Origin: Oscillospiraceae bacterium
GTDB taxonomy: Bacteria; Bacillota; Clostridia; Oscillospirales; Acutalibacteraceae
NCBI GenBank assembly: GCA_015065765.1
Contig: SVPP01000009.1
Coordinates: forward strand, 1-64,000
Direction of reading: 5' to 3'
Length of the DNA stretch: 64,000 nt
Shown: positions 60,261 to 64,000 of the stretch, piece by piece
Numbering within the stretch: the first letter of the stretch is position 1
Layout of the letters: the number at the start of each line of letters is the position of its first letter
Notes under the pieces: model-generated
What the model saw: only the letters and a program-made list of their open reading frames with translations
Databases searched by the model: none
What the model was told of the DNA's origin: nothing
Program-made: the position numbers and the translations under genes

Positions 60261-61034
60261 TTATATGTAATTATATATTTTTTCCTGAATTTCTTTCGGT
60301 AAATACAGCTTTTCTTTTTTGAGATATTTATAATAGGACAATATCAGTGCTCTGACACGTTCTTCATACTCATGGTCTCTTAAAGTATCTTTTATCAATA
60401 TGGCAGTTTCAACCATAAAATCAAACAAAACGATCGCGTATTTGTCAAACTGTGCTTTATATGTAGACTCCAGGCTCTTATTTTCTTTCATTTCCTTCCA
60501 TACAACAAACGGCAATGGTATCTGTGTTCTGAAATCTTCTTTGGCATGCATTTCAAAGACATCTAACAAGGACTTTTCTTCTGTACTGGATTTCGGAAAA
60601 TCAATACAATACTCCAAGGTTGTCAAAACAGCACTGGGATTCGAATGTATAAAATAACTCGGCAAATTATACACCATACCCGCAGCATACAAAACAGCAT
60701 TGACGTAAAAATATATGTCCAACTTTGAGTCGTTTGAATATGTACTAAGAAAGTCAATTTTTTCTCTCAATGATTCAATTCTCTCTGAATTTTTCTGATA
60801 CCATTTTCTTATATATTCATCACCGTATAAACCAAAATAATCTTTGAGAGATTTTCCTACATAATCTGCACTACCGGTCCAATGTAATTTCTCACCACCT
60901 GAAAGGCAGACCTCCTCTACCAACACCGCTATTTTCAAATAACCAGTAGGCATTCCTGTAGGCTCTTTATACGGATTATTCCACAATGTTTTTATTTTGT
61001 AGTATTCCTGTGTTTCCAACTTATAATTCATCAT
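60261..61034 (-). CDS. Uncharacterised 257-residue protein behind the rhamnosidase
   Basis: I do not recognise a family. The protein is helical and rich in Tyr, Lys and Glu, with no signal peptide or membrane segment; recognisable landmarks are LKIAVLVEEVCLSGGEKLHW, GKSLKDYFGLYGDEYIRKWY and a C-terminal LILSYYKYLKKEKLYLP. GGAG seven bases upstream supports the first ATG of a tandem pair. It follows the GH78 gene after 21 bases and ends at a terminator, so it is co-transcribed. Codon use is markedly more A/T-rich than in the rhamnosidase, suggesting separate origin. Confidence 0.75.
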   Translation of the reverse strand: MMNYKLETQEYYKIKTLWNNPYKEPTGMPTGYLKIAVLVEEVCLSGGEKLHWTGSADYVGKSLKDYFGLYGDEYIRKWYQKNSERIESLREKIDFLSTYSNDSKLDIYFYVNAVLYAAGMVYNLPSYFIHSNPSAVLTTLEYCIDFPKSSTEEKSLLDVFEMHAKEDFRTQIPLPFVVWKEMKENKSLESTYKAQFDKYAIVLFDFMVETAILIKDTLRDHEYEERVRALILSYYKYLKKEKLYLPKEIQEKIYNYI

Positions 61035-61055
61035 TTTTATCTCCTTTTATTTTTA

Positions 61056-63176
61056 TTATCTTTCTAAAACATTTTCTCCCGCTTTGAGGGGTGTTTCTTT
61101 ACCGTCAACAATTAATGCTGCTTCAATGTTTTCAGGCATTGAGATACTTATTTTATTTTCATTATACTCAACTTTAATTTCGCCTTTGACGGTTGTGATT
61201 TTGCCCTTTGCTTCGGGAATCTCTTTCATACAAGCAGGTGAAATAATTACTTTTTCATATGCTACGGAATCCTTTGTCTGACGGATGCCAAGAATATACT
61301 CAAACAGATATTTTGTAACAGCACCGAACATGGGATGACACTGAGAACGCACACCATTCCAGTATTCAAGAATTGTTGTAGCACCGTTCTGAATCTGATT
61401 ATAGAAAGAAGTCTCACCCTTGGAAGACAGAAGCGAATAAGCAAGATCTGCCCTGCCCTTTTCAAAAAGAACTCTTGTTACAATATCTGTTCCGAAAATT
61501 CCCGTATCGTACATTTTTGTCTCAGAATATTTTTTAAGCGCATTCTCAAATGTACGCTCATCACCTAAACCTAGGTCAACTGCAAATGAATTTGCACCCT
61601 GCTCATTCTTTGCAAAGTCACCTGTTTCAGGTGAAAAATATGTTTCTGTAAGTGCTTTCTTCTTTCTTGCAATTCTCGCTTTTACTTCCTCGCTGTAACT
61701 GTCATCGCCAATAACCTCACCGATTTCGAGGAAATATTCCATTGATTTTATGTAGAAATAGGTGTTAACAAAAGGCTCAGGAATCGCGTTTGCACTAAGC
61801 TTGTTAAGTCTGTTCTGCTCGGGCACACACCAGTCACCAAGACACCACACACCCGGCAAATCAGAGGTTACAAGATCATTTTCGCTGTGACTTTCAAGAT
61901 AAGAAAACCATTTATACATACGTGAAAAAGTTTCTTCAAAAATTTCTTTTTCACCATAAGCTTTATAATACATGTACGGTACAACAACTATTGCGCAGCC
62001 CCAACCTCCGGGACCACCGCCCGAGGGAGCGAAGGGCGCCGTATACTGAATGTGACCCGTTTTTTCGTCCTGGCAATCGCAGATGTCACCTATCCATTTT
62101 TTGTAGAATTTTTGCGCATCAAGCTGCATCATAGCTGCAGAGCATGTAAGCTGACCGTCACCTGTGTATCCTCTGCGTTCTGTGTGTGGACAATCGGAGG
62201 GAATACCGCAGTGCATATTGGCAAGCTGAGTTCTGATGTATGCTTTATAGAGCCAGTTAAGCGTATCATCACTGCATTCAAAGGAAGATGTTACCGCAAC
62301 ATCACTATGCACCACATCGCACTCAACCACATCAACATCTCCCATAACCTCAAAATACCTGAAGCAGAGCCACGTGAAATACGGGAAAAGATAACTCTCA
62401 TTATCATCGGTTATGTATACTGTATGCTGGTCATAAATGTGTTCTTCATCAAGCTTTCCGTTTTCATCAAGTTTTTCGCCGTATCTGACAGCTATCTTCT
62501 GTGCTTTTTCGCTTCTGAGAAGCACAAAACCTGACAATACCTCTCCTGCATCATAAATATTATTGCCGAGATATTTGGGAGAAACTGTTCTCGCCACTCT
62601 GTCTGCAGGGCAATCCTGAATATAAAAATTCGTTTCGGGTGTTTCAAAAATTTTTACATTCTGCCACTCTGACACTTTCGTGAAATCGTGAGTTTCACCT
62701 CTTATTACATCTGCCTCAGTAACAAAACTTTCTTTCATTCTTTCACTGCCGTCAGAGTAAATTGTTTTTGTTTCTCCGTTTTCATCTGTAATATCTATCT
62801 TCCAACAGATTTTAGCCGTACCGTAATCGTATTCCTCATAAAAGCCGGGAGCCAGCATGAATTTCAATGTGTTTTTTCCGTCATGAAGGTAACCTGTTAT
62901 ATCATAAACAGGACAATAGAGTCTGTGTCTGAACTCTTCATTAAATGGATGTCCGCCATATTCCATGTTTTTTCTTTCTTCAAAATCGGTGTTAAGAGGC
63001 TGATAAAAATCCTCACTGACTTTTTCTCCGTTTATGTAAAGCCTGTATGTGCCCATACAGCCGATAGTTATAACAGCTTTTTCTTTAAAATCAAGCTCCG
63101 TTTCAATGTCAACAGGAAGGCCTTTCACTCCTGAGCCTACCCACTTACAGTTTTTCAGATCAACCTTTTCAAGCAT
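61056..63176 (-). CDS. Second alpha-L-rhamnosidase, GH78
   Basis: A 706-residue GH78 enzyme, shorter than and only distantly similar to the one at 7957. N-terminal beta-sandwiches (GTYRLYINGEKVSEDFYQP) precede the catalytic barrel with GIPSDCPHTERRGYTGDGQL, APSGGGPGGWGCAIVVVPY and GATTILEYWNG; a C-terminal beta-domain ends it. No signal peptide. GGAGG before the ATG at 63176 and the promoter position exclude a longer start. It heads a two-gene unit with the unknown 60261 gene. Substrate may be plant rhamnosides or pectin fragments. Confidence 0.92.
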   Translation of the reverse strand: MLEKVDLKNCKWVGSGVKGLPVDIETELDFKEKAVITIGCMGTYRLYINGEKVSEDFYQPLNTDFEERKNMEYGGHPFNEEFRHRLYCPVYDITGYLHDGKNTLKFMLAPGFYEEYDYGTAKICWKIDITDENGETKTIYSDGSERMKESFVTEADVIRGETHDFTKVSEWQNVKIFETPETNFYIQDCPADRVARTVSPKYLGNNIYDAGEVLSGFVLLRSEKAQKIAVRYGEKLDENGKLDEEHIYDQHTVYITDDNESYLFPYFTWLCFRYFEVMGDVDVVECDVVHSDVAVTSSFECSDDTLNWLYKAYIRTQLANMHCGIPSDCPHTERRGYTGDGQLTCSAAMMQLDAQKFYKKWIGDICDCQDEKTGHIQYTAPFAPSGGGPGGWGCAIVVVPYMYYKAYGEKEIFEETFSRMYKWFSYLESHSENDLVTSDLPGVWCLGDWCVPEQNRLNKLSANAIPEPFVNTYFYIKSMEYFLEIGEVIGDDSYSEEVKARIARKKKALTETYFSPETGDFAKNEQGANSFAVDLGLGDERTFENALKKYSETKMYDTGIFGTDIVTRVLFEKGRADLAYSLLSSKGETSFYNQIQNGATTILEYWNGVRSQCHPMFGAVTKYLFEYILGIRQTKDSVAYEKVIISPACMKEIPEAKGKITTVKGEIKVEYNENKISISMPENIEAALIVDGKETPLKAGENVLER

Positions 63177-63194
63177 AAAAACACCTCCGATATT

Positions 63195-63223
63195 TTTATA
63201 CCACATTTGAAGGTGAGTTTCAA
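63195..63223 (-). promoter_or_regulatory. Promoter of the second rhamnosidase
   Basis: On the minus strand TTGAAA (63218-63223), 17 bases, TATAAA (63195-63200); the start near 63188 lies just before the GGAGG site. Confidence 0.65.
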
Positions 63224-63232
63224 TCATTTTAC

Positions 63233-63265
63233 AAAAAATCCGCAGTGAAAAATTATCACTGCGGA
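63233..63265 (-). terminator. Terminator of the DUF1874-like gene
   Basis: TCCGCAGTGA and TCACTGCGGA form a perfect 10-bp stem; on the minus strand TTTTTT follows. On the plus strand the tail (CTTTTGTTTTA) is weaker. Confidence 0.85.
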
Positions 63266-63300
63266 CTTTTGTTTTATTAGGAGGAAAGGGTGGTCAACCC

Positions 63301-63684
63301 TTATTTTACTCTCATCAGATGCTGACAATATGCGTAAACATTCTGGATTTTCTTTGCTTCTACGCCGTCATCTGCCTGAATAACAGGATTTGATGCTGAG
63401 GGGGTTCTGTAAAGTTTGAATACAATTGCCTGCTGTCCTGGACGCATATTTCTGATATGCTTGTATTCAAAATCTCTCTTTGCAATACCAAGCTGGTCAA
63501 ACATTACTGATTCAATGTCAGGATTTGAGAAGCACTTAAGATACTCTTTTTCATCGAAAATTTCAAGCAACATTTTCGCTTCTTCAAAGCTCATGTTGGA
63601 GCATTTGAATTCGCCTTCGTTGATAACTGAAATCATACTGCTGTTGTCAAGAAGTAAGAGTGGTAAATTGTTGTTGATTTCCAT
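63301..63684 (-). CDS. DUF1874-like (STIV B116 fold) protein
   Basis: A 127-residue protein. NLPLLLLDNSSMISV, NMSFEEAKMLLE, the FDQLGIAKRDF segment and RPGQQAIVFKLYR follow the strand order of the DUF1874 / STIV B116-like family, which includes YddF of the ICEBs1 element and the AcrIII-1/Crn2 ring nucleases. Where active ring nucleases have a Gly-His motif before the helix, this protein has FSNPDIES, so cyclic-tetraadenylate cleavage is unlikely. The match is from pattern only. AAGGAGG precedes ATG. No CRISPR locus is in the window. Confidence 0.55.
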   Translation of the reverse strand: MEINNNLPLLLLDNSSMISVINEGEFKCSNMSFEEAKMLLEIFDEKEYLKCFSNPDIESVMFDQLGIAKRDFEYKHIRNMRPGQQAIVFKLYRTPSASNPVIQADDGVEAKKIQNVYAYCQHLMRVK

Positions 63685-63805
63685 AACAGGAACCTCCTTC
63701 TGTTTATTGTACTTTTGTAAATTTATATGATGGGCTTTTGCTTTAATGCCCTTGTTGTGATTTTATTTTATCAATCAGAAGAAGTTTTTTCTGTGACTAA
63801 GTCAC

Positions 63806-63833
63806 AAAAAAGAAGCATCCTTACAGATGCTTC
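63806..63833 (-). terminator. Terminator containing a stop codon
   Basis: GAAGCATC and GATGCTTC form an 8-bp hairpin, followed on the minus strand by TTTTTT. The TAA of the partial gene at the right edge lies in the loop and arm. Confidence 0.8.
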
Positions 63834-64000
63834 CTCTTGCTTAATTCCGCCCAGATCCTCATATATGCCGAAACAAAAGTACCGTAGGGCAATGGTGTAA
63901 TTCCTATGTCATCAAAAAGCTTTGTACTCTCATAAGCAACTCCTGATTTCACACCAACTACAAAAACAGGAATCTTCAATTCCTTCGCTTTTCTGCAGAA
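63821..64000 (-). CDS. C-terminal fragment of an unidentified protein
   Basis: The minus-strand frame enters from the right edge and encodes 59 residues to TAA. The sequence contains AKELKIPVFVVGVKSGVA and DDIGITPLPYGTFVSAY. The first resembles the strand-turn of CoA-ligase-type Rossmann domains (AKxxxKPVVVxKxG) and the second the segment after it, but the piece is too short to name. Its terminator overlaps the stop, which supports a real gene end. Confidence 0.55.
   Translation of the reverse strand, partial: FCRKAKELKIPVFVVGVKSGVAYESTKLFDDIGITPLPYGTFVSAYMRIWAELSKRKHL

Noticed and set aside
63177-63227. Longer N-terminus for the second rhamnosidase
   Set aside because: The promoter at 63195-63223 lies inside this stretch, so it is not transcribed as coding sequence.
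1-64000. CRISPR array, insertion sequence, prophage or rRNA operon
   Set aside because: No regularly spaced direct repeats, transposase, integrase, phage structural gene or rRNA sequence was found on reading both strands.

Overview
The window looks like chromosome of a low-GC, anaerobic, spore-forming Clostridium-class Firmicute, probably a gut member of the Oscillospiraceae/Ruminococcaceae group. This is inferred from gene content, not a database match. Evidence: a full Spo0A with candidate 0A boxes in front of it; a likely SpoIVFA/SpoIVFB pair; a glycogen operon with both GlgC and GlgD; the rplU-prp-rpmA cluster with a Prp-cleavable L27 leader; several intracellular plant/mucin glycosidases; and interspersed palindromic repeats of the kind common in gut Clostridia. 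Purine-rich ribosome sites and TTGACA-17-TATAAT promoters are easy to read throughout, and many gene starts were set by them.

Layout. 1-405: end of an unidentified gene, then three terminators. 405-1691 (-): alpha-L-fucosidase. 1939-12393 (+): a seven-gene operon, glgB-glgC-glgD-GH35 beta-galactosidase-GH78 rhamnosidase-glgA-histidine-phosphatase-like protein, closed by a terminator whose stem carries the ribosome site of the next gene. 12436-13747 (+): LytM/M23 protein plus M50 protease. 13772-15427 (-): GH27 alpha-galactosidase with an inserted domain. 15519-19071 (-): MacB-type efflux ABC system. 19287-21364 (+): secreted lipase-like protein and a 49-residue peptide. 21505-23370: tRNA-Leu(UAA), a duplicated tRNA 3' end, three terminators, a strongly structured leader and a zinc-ribbon lipoprotein; this is the most accessory-looking part. 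23428-24195 (-): spo0A. 24479-24595 (+): a 38-residue peptide. 24688-32179 (-): FHA protein, SEDS glycosyltransferase, class B PBP, and an ABC ATPase with a giant coiled-coil permease, all from one promoter. 32348-34422 (+): aldose epimerase, FMN-binding protein, a palindromic repeat and a DUF559 nuclease.

34447-40445 (-): pth, GlmU-like protein, argS, DUF1934, ddl and an unknown gene. 40652-44968 (+): aminotransferase, trpS, M28-like membrane protein, lipoprotein. 45049-47098 (+): CPBP protease, tadA, rubrerythrin. 47170-52918 (-): a Cys-rich mini-protein, rpmA-prp-rplU behind a structured leader, then folD, lgt and two M16 peptidases. 53020-54561 (+): a riboswitch-like leader whose closing stem excludes a terminator, controlling an NhaD/ArsB-family ion transporter. 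54658-58977: MATE pump, BirA, DUF2079 and an ABC-type-IV-like membrane protein. 58961-64000 (-): GHL10 lipoprotein, an unknown gene, a second GH78 rhamnosidase, a DUF1874-like protein and a truncated gene at the edge.

The best candidates for something undescribed are: the switch-like leader before the NhaD-type transporter (53069-53165); the inverted-repeat leader with a UUCG terminator before the zinc-ribbon lipoprotein (22060-22266); the tRNA 3'-end duplication (21651-21742); the palindromic repeat next to a DUF559 nuclease (33893-34422); and the FHA-SEDS-PBP-ABC envelope operon.
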